A stretch of DNA of 64,000 nt, from the NCBI RefSeq assembly GCF_000981035.1, contig NZ_LAYJ01000078.1:125267-189266 (forward strand). The letters are read 5' to 3'. Under the pieces are notes generated by a model. The model was not told where the DNA came from. It worked only from the letters and a program-made list of their open reading frames with translations, and searched no databases. The DNA is from Christensenella hongkongensis (lineage in GTDB: Bacteria > Bacillota > Clostridia > Christensenellales > Christensenellaceae). Made by a program: the position numbers and the translations under genes. Positions 25,235 through 34,022 of the stretch are shown piece after piece; the stretch's first letter is position 1, and every line of letters starts with the position of its first letter.

Positions 25235-26131
25235 TTATGCCTCGCCATATGTTGGATCGAGGCATTTTAATTCTTTGTAGGTATCGATCTCAATAATGTC
25301 GTCGAACGTGCATTCGCGGATGGCAACCTTAAAATCCCTGATATGATATTCAAGCGGTACCTGATCCCAGTACCGCTCTTTGCCGCCCGGCATCTCGTAA
25401 ACCTGTTTTACGCATTCACCCAAACGTTTTCCGTCTTCGCCCGTCCAGTAGGATATTCCAAACATATGGTGGCAGTTCGTTCCGCCAATTCCAAGCTTCG
25501 TGATATATTTATGGTTACTGCTGTAAAAACACCAATCTTCCGTCTCCTTTACAGGCACGCCCAGATAATTGGAGGAATATTGATATTTCCGAATTATCTT
25601 CGGATTATACAACAACAAATCCGCTTCAAGTACATACGAATTTTCAAGCAGGTCGCGCGCATACATCACAGAAGAAATGTTGTTTGCCTCGTTATACACC
25701 GGATTTTCAATAAATTTGATCTGCGGATATTTGTATAGGAGCTGATCGAATTGCTCTGCAAGATATCCGCGCACAATATATATTTCTTCAATTCCCGCAG
25801 CAATAACGGCATCGATCAGCGTATCAATCAGCCTCGTGCCGTTTACCCGCACAAGCGGTTTTGGAGTGTTGAGCGTAATCGGTACGAGCCTTGAGCCAAA
25901 TCCCGCAGCAATAAAAACAGCGCGTTTTACACGGTATGGTTCCAGCGCCAAAAGCCCTTCCTGAGTGATTTTCCCTTCCCGCGCATAGCCAAGGCTCTGT
26001 AACTGCGTCATCGTCTTATTAACCGTACCGAGCGCTTTCCCCAGCTTTTGCGCAAGCTCGCGCTGTGTGAGCACTTCTTTATTTTGTTCCAGGTCCGCCA
26101 ATAGTTCAAATTGATTTTTTGTTAAATTCAT
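25235..26131 (-). CDS. Winged-helix/nucleotidyltransferase fusion (LicC/PntC-like)
   Basis: Residues 1-65 form a MarR-like winged helix (TQRELAQKLGKALGTVNKTM). Residues about 70-290 form a nucleotidyltransferase with AAGFGSRLVPIT and TPKPLVRVNG, then VYNEANNISSVMYAR and LEADLLL. The catalytic half resembles the CTP:phosphocholine or CTP:phosphonate cytidylyltransferases (LicC, PntC) more than sugar-1-phosphate enzymes because of the NEANNISS block. The start overlaps the permease stop by four bases, so the enzyme is made together with an ABC importer; a substrate such as a choline or aminoethylphosphonate compound is plausible. The DNA-binding half may autoregulate the operon. No licA, licD or phosphonate gene is seen nearby. 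Confidence 0.82.
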   Translation of the reverse strand: MNLTKNQFELLADLEQNKEVLTQRELAQKLGKALGTVNKTMTQLQSLGYAREGKITQEGLLALEPYRVKRAVFIAAGFGSRLVPITLNTPKPLVRVNGTRLIDTLIDAVIAAGIEEIYIVRGYLAEQFDQLLYKYPQIKFIENPVYNEANNISSVMYARDLLENSYVLEADLLLYNPKIIRKYQYSSNYLGVPVKETEDWCFYSSNHKYITKLGIGGTNCHHMFGISYWTGEDGKRLGECVKQVYEMPGGKERYWDQVPLEYHIRDFKVAIRECTFDDIIEIDTYKELKCLDPTYGEA

Positions 26132-27717
26132 GCCAGTTCCTTTTTCCTTAAATTTCGTTTATACAAGTTGATCCCGCCCTTTAAAAGAAGATTTACCGCA
26201 AGTATCAGCAGAGATACAAACGCCGCGCATTCCAGCATCATCTGCGCCTCAAACATTGTAATCATCAGCGATAAAGGCTGCGTACTGAGCGTTGAAAGAA
26301 ACGACACCGCGGAAATCGTCATCATCGAATTCACAAAAAAGTAAGCGAACATTTCCGCAATCGTCGCTTTTGACTGCGGTATCAGGACATCCAGAATGAT
26401 TCTTCCACGACTGATACCCAGCGTCGCTCCCACCGCTTCCAGATTCTGGTTCAGCTTTCCGAATGTATTATACATCATCAGGTAGGGCGAAGCAAAAAAG
26501 TGCATAATGTTGACCAGAATCAATATCGCAAGCGTGCCATAGATGGGAGTCCCATTGAAAAACATCATATAGGAGAGCCCAAGCACGAGTCCGGGTATTG
26601 CAAGCGTAATGATCGAAACAAGATGCAGCATCTTTGAAGATTTTGACGGCATACGCGCCGTCATATAGGCTGTAATATACGCGACGACCACGCCAAGCAC
26701 TGCCACAAACGCTGAAATAATCAGTGAATTTGCAAGATATCGGTCTGCTCCGATTTCAAGCGTTCGCGTGATGTTATCAAGCGTCAGCGTCATATCGATC
26801 GGATACTTTGTTACGAAGGTTAACAGCGCAAACGCCGCAATCGGCAGCAGGATACACAGACTGACTGCCGTACAGGATACGTATGCAGTCGCGTCCCTTA
26901 TTTTGTTCTTGATGATTCTGAACGGCCTCGTTACAAACGACAAATTTCCTTTGTTTTTATCCAGCAGGTCAATCAGGAAAGCCACAAACGCCGGAACAAG
27001 TAAAACAAGGCCGATTACACTTCCCTTTCCAAACTGCAGCAGACCTACTACATCCTGATACATCATAACCGGAAGCGTGGAAAACTGTCCTCCGACGGTA
27101 AGCGGCACGCCGTAATCTGTTATGATCAGCGTAAAAACTGCGAAAATTACGGAAATCATAGGTTTACGCAGGTATGGAAAGCCGATTGCACCAAATTGCC
27201 TGGCTTTTGATATTCCAAGCACACTCGCCGCTTCATAGGGCGTACTGTCCTCATATTTGAGCAAATCCAATATCATCAAAAACGCCACCGGGAACGAATA
27301 CATGACGGAACCGATCACAATGCCCCAAAAGCCATATATGTTTCCTTCCAGATGAAGCAGATTCGTTATGACGCCGTTTGAGCCAAACAGCACGACAAGG
27401 CCCATGCCGTGTGAAATAGATGGAATCAGCATTGGCAATGTAAACAGAATGGTAAAGAGGCCTTTAAAACGTATTGCGGAACGTGCAATGAACCAGGCCA
27501 GTGCCGTTGCAAGTCCCACGGAAATCAGCGTGGAAACCGTTGACACCAAAAGCGAGTTTTGCATTGCGGTCAAAAAGGCTTCCGACGTGATAATGCCTGA
27601 AACATCCTCGCCTGCCATGGAAGACAGCATACGGATCAGCGGAAGCAGTACGGCTACAATAAAAAATGCCGCAAGCAAAAGATGAATACCATTGACGCCC
27701 TTCTTTGCAGTCTTCAT
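26128..27717 (-). CDS. Fused ABC importer permease
   Basis: 529 residues with about twelve membrane segments in two similar halves, each with the EAA-type cytoplasmic loop that contacts the ATPase (EAASVLGISKARQFGAIGFP and EAVGATLGISRGRIILDVLIP regions). Such fused permeases occur in ferric-iron, putrescine-like and 2-aminoethylphosphonate importers. Four-base overlaps with the ATPase gene upstream and the nucleotidyltransferase gene downstream show tight coupling. The fused layout and the downstream cytidylyltransferase-like enzyme favour an organic phospho- or phosphono-compound over iron, but this is inference. Confidence 0.9.
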   Translation of the reverse strand: MKTAKKGVNGIHLLLAAFFIVAVLLPLIRMLSSMAGEDVSGIITSEAFLTAMQNSLLVSTVSTLISVGLATALAWFIARSAIRFKGLFTILFTLPMLIPSISHGMGLVVLFGSNGVITNLLHLEGNIYGFWGIVIGSVMYSFPVAFLMILDLLKYEDSTPYEAASVLGISKARQFGAIGFPYLRKPMISVIFAVFTLIITDYGVPLTVGGQFSTLPVMMYQDVVGLLQFGKGSVIGLVLLVPAFVAFLIDLLDKNKGNLSFVTRPFRIIKNKIRDATAYVSCTAVSLCILLPIAAFALLTFVTKYPIDMTLTLDNITRTLEIGADRYLANSLIISAFVAVLGVVVAYITAYMTARMPSKSSKMLHLVSIITLAIPGLVLGLSYMMFFNGTPIYGTLAILILVNIMHFFASPYLMMYNTFGKLNQNLEAVGATLGISRGRIILDVLIPQSKATIAEMFAYFFVNSMMTISAVSFLSTLSTQPLSLMITMFEAQMMLECAAFVSLLILAVNLLLKGGINLYKRNLRKKELA

Positions 27718-28481
27718 TGCTTTGCCCTCGCAAATCCAATCAGGGAATCTATTTTAAGCTGTATATTATGGATGACAAAGCGCTCCACATAATCATTCGC
27801 CGGATGATCGATGATATTCCTTGGCGTATCGATCTGCTGTATCCTGCCGTCATTTAAAACCATGATACGGTCCGACATGGCAAACGCTTCCTCCTGGTCG
27901 TGCGTAATATAGATCATCGTTGAGCCAAACTGCTTTTGAATACTCTTCAGCTCTGCGCGAAGGGAAAGCCGCGTATCCACATCCAGCGCGGACATGGGCT
28001 CGTCGAATAAAATAACGTCCGGATTGAGCGCCAGTGTACGAGCAATCGCGACACGCTGCTGCTGTCCTCCTGAAAGCTTGTGCGGGCGTTTCGCGCTGTG
28101 CTCTTTCAGGCCAACCTGTTCGATCAGGCGCTCTGCGATCTCACGTGATTGCCCTTTCAATTCAGGATTCCTTTTCAGCGCGTATTCCACATTGCCCAGT
28201 ACCGTCATATTTTCAAACAGCGCATAATTCTGGAATACGATTCCCATGCCCCTTTTTGCAGGAGCAAACCCTGTGATATCCACTCCATCCTTTTTGATCG
28301 TTCCCTTGCTTGCCTGCTCAAGTCCGATCAAAATACGCAGTATCGTCGTTTTACCACAGCCGGACGGGCCGAGGATCGATAAAAATTCTCCCTCGTTAAC
28401 GGTAAAGCTTATATTGCGCAATACCTCGTTTGTCCCAAATTCCTTTGAAATTCCTTCAATGACCAGTTTTTCTTTCCCCAT
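27714..28481 (-). CDS. ABC importer ATPase
   Basis: 255 residues, PotA/FbpC-like ATPase that powers the fused permease. Walker A GPSGCGKTT, Q-loop FQNYALFENM, signature LSGGQQQR, Walker B VILFDEPMSALD and switch THDQEEA are all intact. The ATG at 28481 overlaps the stop codon of the binding-protein gene (TGATG), so translation is probably coupled; the alternative GTG at 28493 lies inside that gene. The C-terminal regulatory domain of larger PotA-type ATPases is missing, giving a shorter protein. Confidence 0.93.
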   Translation of the reverse strand: MGKEKLVIEGISKEFGTNEVLRNISFTVNEGEFLSILGPSGCGKTTILRILIGLEQASKGTIKKDGVDITGFAPAKRGMGIVFQNYALFENMTVLGNVEYALKRNPELKGQSREIAERLIEQVGLKEHSAKRPHKLSGGQQQRVAIARTLALNPDVILFDEPMSALDVDTRLSLRAELKSIQKQFGSTMIYITHDQEEAFAMSDRIMVLNDGRIQQIDTPRNIIDHPANDYVERFVIHNIQLKIDSLIGFARAKQ

Positions 28482-29455
28482 CAGTATACCCACTTTTCCA
28501 GCAAACGCTCTTTCTCCGCTTTTGTATCGTTACTCATATCCGCGTACTGAATGTCCTGCGGATATCCCTCCACCTTGAAATCAACATCCTTATAAATTTT
28601 TTCCGGGAAGAATTTCTCTTTATCCTCCGCTATCAGCGTACTATCCAGAAATTCGAAAACATCCCGCACGCATTGACGGTCCTGTTTTCCTTCTACCATT
28701 GCGGCGCCGTATCTCGAATATGGCGAGCCTTCCTTGAAAAATTTGATTTTTAACTTTGCACCGTTGTTGTTTTCCATGACTGCCTGGCTTGTCATCGCAA
28801 GGCCGATCGCCGCTTCGCCCTGCACAAGCGCGTTTACGGGCCCCGATCCGGATGAAGTGAATTGCAGTATGTTTTTGGAGAGCGCGTCAAAATACGCAAA
28901 CGCTTTCTCCTCTCCCCATACGTTCACGAGGCTTTTTAAAAACATATATCCGGTTCCCGATGATTTTGGATTTGGCATTGAAATGAGCCCCTTATATTCC
29001 GGTTTGATCAAATCTTCATAGCTTTCCGGCTCGGGCAGCCCATGTTTTTCCAGTATTTCAGTATTGATTGCGATACATCCACCATTCCTGCATTCAGGTA
29101 TTACGCGATGGTTTTCATCGAGCATATCTTCCATGTAACGCGAGGTGTCATAGCCTGAAAGGTCGGCAAGTACGTCTTTGAGCTTTTCCACATATCCATA
29201 TTCAAGATCGTAAGAAATATCGCATTCCGATCTTTCGCCCTCGACAAGAAGCTTTGCAGCCTGGTTTCCGGTAGGCATATATCCTACGATAATATCATAC
29301 TGCGGAAACTCCTCCCGCAGCCTTTTCTGGATGTATTCATTGCGGTACATTTCCGCACTCGAATAAATGACCACTGTGTTATCGCTCTTCCCCATACAAC
29401 CCGTCATGGAAAAAAGCATTACAACCAGCAAAAGAACAGCGAAAAACCGCTTCAT
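28481..29455 (-). CDS. Substrate-binding lipoprotein of the ABC importer
   Basis: Extracytoplasmic solute-binding protein of the iron/polyamine/phosphonate class (periplasmic-binding type II). Signal peptide MKRFFAVLLL with lipobox SMTGC (Cys20), then a two-lobe domain starting TVVIYSSAEMY; the YSSAEM and DISYDLEYGY segments lie where ligand contacts occur in this class. 324 residues from the ATG at 29455, which has GGAG eight bases upstream. It is the first gene of a four-gene operon with a good promoter at 29504-29532. The ligand cannot be read from sequence. Confidence 0.9.
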   Translation of the reverse strand: MKRFFAVLLLVVMLFSMTGCMGKSDNTVVIYSSAEMYRNEYIQKRLREEFPQYDIIVGYMPTGNQAAKLLVEGERSECDISYDLEYGYVEKLKDVLADLSGYDTSRYMEDMLDENHRVIPECRNGGCIAINTEILEKHGLPEPESYEDLIKPEYKGLISMPNPKSSGTGYMFLKSLVNVWGEEKAFAYFDALSKNILQFTSSGSGPVNALVQGEAAIGLAMTSQAVMENNNGAKLKIKFFKEGSPYSRYGAAMVEGKQDRQCVRDVFEFLDSTLIAEDKEKFFPEKIYKDVDFKVEGYPQDIQYADMSNDTKAEKERLLEKWVY

Positions 29456-29503
29456 ACCCATTTCTCCACTTACCTACTTTTTACATGTTTCTTATATTTT
29501 ACA

Positions 29504-29532
29504 ATCATAGCATTAAATATGAACGCAGTCAA
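29504..29532 (-). promoter_or_regulatory. Promoter of the importer-nucleotidyltransferase operon
   Basis: TTGACT (29527-29532), 17 bases, TATGAT with a TGC extension (29504-29509) on the minus strand. Confidence 0.8.
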
Positions 29533-29613
29533 TTACAAAAAAGCCTGTTTTACATAATATACATCTTTCATTTTGTTCATTTATCAGCGATATTGTTCCA
29601 TAAATATAACAAA

Positions 29614-29641
29614 AAGCGACTCTCCATAATAAGAGCCGCTT
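29614..29641 (-). terminator. Intrinsic terminator after the activase gene
   Basis: Nine base pairs with one A/C mismatch (AAGCG and CTCT arms) and an eight-base loop, followed by TTTTT on the minus strand. Confidence 0.8.
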
Positions 29642-29654
29642 CTCTGTATCGTCA

Positions 29655-32600
29655 TTATTTTCCCTGCTTTTGCTCCTGCTGCATCTTCAGGTTCTCAAAA
29701 GCGCTGTAGATCATCAGCTTGATCCTGTTGAGCTGGTTGACCTCCGACGCTCCAGGATCGTAATCCACCGCGACTATATTTGCCTGCGGATACGTATTCC
29801 TGATGCCGCGGATCATCCCTTTGCCCACAACGTGATTTGGCAGGCAGGCAAACGGCTGGACGCAGATGATGTTCGGCGCGCCCTCCTCGATCAGGTGGAG
29901 CATTTCCGCAGTCAAAAACCATCCTTCACCCGTACAGTTGCCGCAGGAAATCATCTGCTCGGACTGCTCCGCCAAATGGCGTATATCAGGATATGGCGTA
30001 TAGTACTTGCTCTTCCTGAGCGCGCGCTGGATGGGATTGCGGAACCAGTTGACCAGCCAGATGCCAAACATGGACGCCTTATACACCCCTTTGGATTTTC
30101 CCATTTCCTCGTATTTAAACTTACAGCTGTACAAACTATACGTGAAAAATTCCATCAACGCGGGCATCACGGCTTCGCCACCTTCCCGCTCGATGACCTC
30201 AATGGCATGGTTGTTGGCGTCCGGATGGTATTTTACCAGAATTTCGCCGACAATACCTACCTTAGGCTTCACCTCATTTGTGCGCTCGATCGCTTCAAAA
30301 TCCTTTACCATCTGTTTTGCCGCCTTGCGGTAGCCAAAATATCGCGTATGTTCCACAATATCCTGTACTTTTCCAACCCACTTATCAAAGAGCGCATCCG
30401 TTTCGCCTTTATTTTTTTCATACGGCCTGGTTGCAAGAAGCAGCTTCTGCAAGAGGTCTCCCAGCGGAATTGCAAGAAGCAGGCGCATCGCGAGCCCCGG
30501 CGTAAAACGAAACCCAGGATTTTTCTCCAGGCCGGAGAAGTTAATGGATACCACGACCACCTGCGGGAACCCCGCTTCCTTAAGCGCTTTCCGTAAAAAC
30601 GCAAGGTAATTGGACGCACGGCAGCCACCGCCCGTCTGCGTGAGCATAATGACCGTATTGTCCGGATCAAGCTTTCCCGTCAGAAACGCATTCACGAGCT
30701 GCCCTACAACGATAATCGTCGGATAGCACGCGTCGTTGTTGACATACTTCAGTCCCACGTCGATATCTTCCTTGGTTACCTCTGTGAGCACCGTGAAGTT
30801 GTATCCTGTCGGATCAAACGCCTGTTTTAAGAACTGGAACTGCAAAGGCGCCATCTGCGGGCAGACAATCGTTCCCTTTTCCCGCATTTCCCTGGTAAAA
30901 ATGCGCCGCTTCCAGACCGCATTTTTATGCTCTGTTTCCTGTCTTGGATGCTCCGCTTCTTCTTCCTTCTTCTCTTTGAGGGCAGCAATCAATGAGCGGA
31001 GCCTGATTTTTGCCGCGCCCAGGTTGCTGATCTCGTCAATCTTCAGCACCGTATAAATCTTTCCGGCAGCCTCAATGATCTCGTGCACCTGATCTGTCGT
31101 AATCGCGTCAAGTCCGCACCCAAATGAATTGAGCTGCACCATCTGCAGGCAGTCATATTTGCCCACTGCCGCCGCCGCTTCATAAAGCCTCGTATGGAAC
31201 GCCCATTGATCCATGACGCGGATCGGACGCTCCAAGTGCCCCAGATGGGCCACGCTGTCTTCCGTCAATACCGCAAGCCCATAGCTTGTAATAAGCGACG
31301 GAATCCCATGGTTTATCTCCGCATCCACGTGATACGGCCTTCCTGCAAGCACGATGCCCGTATTTCCTGTCTCCTGAAGCCATTTGATCGTCTTTTCGCC
31401 TTGCTCGCGCATATCCTGTTTGAAGCGGTCAAGCGCCTCATAGGCAGCGTCAGAGGCTTCCTGCGCCTGCTGCTCTGTTATGCCGTATTTTCCAAATTCC
31501 TTCATGATCTTTGCCGGCATAAACTCCCGCTCATCAAGAGCCACAAAGAAATTAATAAATTCAATTTCACGTTCCTTCAGCACATCCATGTTGCTCTTGA
31601 TTACCTCTGGATAAGATGTGACAACCGGACAATTATAGTGATTGTTAGAATCCCCAAATTCCTTGCGTTCAAAGGGAATACAGGGATAGAATATTTTCGC
31701 TACGCCTTTTTCCGCGAGGTTTTCAATATGCCCGTGAATAAGCTTTGCAGGATAGCAGACCGTATCGGATGAAATCGTCTCCATTCCTTTTTCAAACATC
31801 GAATGGCTCGAAGGATCGGAAAGAACCACGCGAAAGCCAAGTTTTGTAAACATCGCATGCCAGAAAGGATAATTTTCATAAATATTGAGTGCGCGTGGAA
31901 TCCCTATCGTACCATTGGGCGCATCTTTTTCATCAAGGGACTTGTAATCAAATACCCTCTTTAATTTGTAATCATAAAGATTCGGCAGATCGTTCTTTTT
32001 CATCATGCCGCTGCCCTTCTCACAACGGTTCCCGGAAATAAATTTCCTGCCGTCGTCAAAGGTCGTTATCGTAAGCATACAACGGTTTTCGCATTTCCCA
32101 CAACGTGCAAAGCTGCCTTTATAATTGAAAGCCGCAAGCTCTTCTACGGTCAATATGGAGCTCTTCCTGCCGCGCATTTCCTTTCTTGCAAGGAGCGCAG
32201 CGCCAAACGCGCCCATAAGCTCGGCGATATCAGGGCGCACAACATCCCGTCCCAGTTCAAGCTCAAACGTGCGCAGGATCGCATTGTTTTTAAAGGTCCC
32301 CCCCTGCACTACGATATTCTTCCCAAGGTCTGCCGGATCTTTCACCTTGATAACTTTATACAGGGCATTTTTCACGACCGAATAGGAAAGCCCCGCAGAA
32401 ATATCTCCAACTGTTGCGCCTTCCTTTTGCGCCTGTTTAACGCGGCTGTTCATGAACACCGTGCAACGCGTACCGAGGTCTACAGGGTTTTTTGCTTTCA
32501 GCGCTTCCTGAGCAAAATCCTGAATGGGTATACTCAGGTTTTGCGCAAACGTCTGTAAAAAGCTTCCGCAACCGGAGGAGCATGCTTCATTGAGCATAAT

Positions 32601-33905
32601 ACCGTCCACAACACCGTTTTTGATACGCAGGCATTTCATATCCTGTCCGCCGATATCAATGATAAGATCAACATCCGGGTTAAAGAATTCCGCAGCCTTA
32701 TAATGCGCCATCGTTTCGATCTCTCCAAGATCAAGCTTCAGCGCTTCCTTGATGATCGCCTCTCCATAGCCTGTAACGCAAGCGCCTGCAATATAAGCCT
32801 TTTCCGGCAGCTTACTGTAAATATCCCGTACAATCTGAACCGCCGAATCAAGCGGATTGCCTTCATTGGAATGGTAATGGGAATACAAAAGCCTGCTTTC
32901 CCCATCGATTAAGACAGCTTTGATGGTCGTGCTGCCTGCGTCCATACCAAGAAAACACTCGCCCTGCGCCTGCGAAAGCTCCGCTCTTTGCACATTTTTT
33001 TGTGCATGGCGCTTTACGAACTCATCATAGTCCTGCTGCGATGCAAAGAGCGACTGCAGCCGGCGCGTCTCATGCTCGCCTTCCCCAGCCGTTTGCAGCA
33101 TTTCCGGCAAATCCTTAAGTTTAAACTTTCTTCCTTCCGCCATAAGCGCCGCACCCATTGCAACAAACAAATGGGAATTTTCCGGATGGATAATTGCCTC
33201 GTCATGCAAATTGAGCGTTTCGATAAATCGCTTCCGCAGCTCGGTCAGGTAATGCAGTGGTCCGCCCAGAAAGGCTACATTTCCCCTGATTGGCCTGCCG
33301 CAGGCAAGGCCTGAAATGGTCTGGTTCACCACAGACTGAAATATTGACGCAGCAATATCCTCCTTTGCAGCGCCTTCGTTGATCAGCGGCTGAACATCTG
33401 TTTTTGCAAATACGCCGCAACGGGCCGCAATCGGATAGATTGTATTGTAGGTTTTTGCGTATTCGTTCAGGCCCATCGGATCCATATTCAGAAGCGTGGA
33501 CATCTGGTCGATAAACGCGCCCGTTCCTCCCGCACATGTACCGTTCATACGTTGCTCGAGGGAGGGTTTCATATAAGTAATCTTTGCATCCTCGCCGCCA
33601 AGCTCGAGTACAACATCAGCCTGCGGAATGAATTCCTGCGTGGCTTTTGCCCCTGCCACAACCTCCTGCGTAAAGGGAAGCCCCAATAAATTCGCAACCG
33701 AAAGGCCGCCTGAGCCGGTAACGGCAGACGTCACTTCATATTCTCCACATTCTTCTGCTATTTCTTTGAATAAATTTAATAATTCCCCGCGCACATCCGA
33801 AAAATGTCTTCTGTAGCGCTCAAATAATATATTTTTGTTATCATCGATCAATACAAGCTTGATCGTCGTAGAGCCTATATCCAAACCTAACTTATAACCT
33901 GCCAT
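29655..33905 (-). CDS. Giant acyl-CoA dehydratase activase-like protein
   Basis: 1416 residues. Two ASKHA ATPase domains of the 2-hydroxyacyl-CoA dehydratase activator type lie in tandem: residues 1-260 (LGLDIGSTTIKLV, NGTCAGGTGAF, ARCGVF) and about 320-580 (LGMDAGSTTIKAV, EACSSGCGSF, GTRCTVF). The cysteines in these blocks are those that hold the [4Fe-4S] cluster in single-domain activators. Next comes a DUF2229-like region (about 660-900) and a C-terminal dehydratase-subunit-like domain with CGNCTGEGW near 1320. Known activators drive electrons with ATP into a radical dehydratase; the substrate of these giant fusions is unknown. CAGGAGG lies six bases before the ATG at 33905. It is monocistronic, with its own promoter and terminator. 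Confidence 0.92.
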   Translation of the reverse strand: MAGYKLGLDIGSTTIKLVLIDDNKNILFERYRRHFSDVRGELLNLFKEIAEECGEYEVTSAVTGSGGLSVANLLGLPFTQEVVAGAKATQEFIPQADVVLELGGEDAKITYMKPSLEQRMNGTCAGGTGAFIDQMSTLLNMDPMGLNEYAKTYNTIYPIAARCGVFAKTDVQPLINEGAAKEDIAASIFQSVVNQTISGLACGRPIRGNVAFLGGPLHYLTELRKRFIETLNLHDEAIIHPENSHLFVAMGAALMAEGRKFKLKDLPEMLQTAGEGEHETRRLQSLFASQQDYDEFVKRHAQKNVQRAELSQAQGECFLGMDAGSTTIKAVLIDGESRLLYSHYHSNEGNPLDSAVQIVRDIYSKLPEKAYIAGACVTGYGEAIIKEALKLDLGEIETMAHYKAAEFFNPDVDLIIDIGGQDMKCLRIKNGVVDGIMLNEACSSGCGSFLQTFAQNLSIPIQDFAQEALKAKNPVDLGTRCTVFMNSRVKQAQKEGATVGDISAGLSYSVVKNALYKVIKVKDPADLGKNIVVQGGTFKNNAILRTFELELGRDVVRPDIAELMGAFGAALLARKEMRGRKSSILTVEELAAFNYKGSFARCGKCENRCMLTITTFDDGRKFISGNRCEKGSGMMKKNDLPNLYDYKLKRVFDYKSLDEKDAPNGTIGIPRALNIYENYPFWHAMFTKLGFRVVLSDPSSHSMFEKGMETISSDTVCYPAKLIHGHIENLAEKGVAKIFYPCIPFERKEFGDSNNHYNCPVVTSYPEVIKSNMDVLKEREIEFINFFVALDEREFMPAKIMKEFGKYGITEQQAQEASDAAYEALDRFKQDMREQGEKTIKWLQETGNTGIVLAGRPYHVDAEINHGIPSLITSYGLAVLTEDSVAHLGHLERPIRVMDQWAFHTRLYEAAAAVGKYDCLQMVQLNSFGCGLDAITTDQVHEIIEAAGKIYTVLKIDEISNLGAAKIRLRSLIAALKEKKEEEAEHPRQETEHKNAVWKRRIFTREMREKGTIVCPQMAPLQFQFLKQAFDPTGYNFTVLTEVTKEDIDVGLKYVNNDACYPTIIVVGQLVNAFLTGKLDPDNTVIMLTQTGGGCRASNYLAFLRKALKEAGFPQVVVVSINFSGLEKNPGFRFTPGLAMRLLLAIPLGDLLQKLLLATRPYEKNKGETDALFDKWVGKVQDIVEHTRYFGYRKAAKQMVKDFEAIERTNEVKPKVGIVGEILVKYHPDANNHAIEVIEREGGEAVMPALMEFFTYSLYSCKFKYEEMGKSKGVYKASMFGIWLVNWFRNPIQRALRKSKYYTPYPDIRHLAEQSEQMISCGNCTGEGWFLTAEMLHLIEEGAPNIICVQPFACLPNHVVGKGMIRGIRNTYPQANIVAVDYDPGASEVNQLNRIKLMIYSAFENLKMQQEQKQGK

Positions 33906-33927
33906 ACTAACCTCCTGCTGACAAAAT

Positions 33928-33956
33928 ATTATAGCAAATATATGTGAACTATACAA
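33928..33956 (-). promoter_or_regulatory. Promoter of the activase gene
   Basis: TTGTAT (33951-33956), 17 bases, TGC-TATAAT (-10 at 33928-33933) on the minus strand. Confidence 0.75.
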
Positions 33957-33968
33957 GAACATAAAAAA

Positions 33969-33996
33969 GAACGGACACTGTTTTAAGCGTCCGTTC
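33969..33996 (-). terminator. Intrinsic terminator after the NlpC/P60 gene
   Basis: Eight-base stem GAACGGAC/GTCCGTTC with a 12-base loop and six T on the minus strand. Confidence 0.88.
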
Positions 33997-34022
33997 CCGT
34001 ATTTTTGTTTTACTTTTTAATG

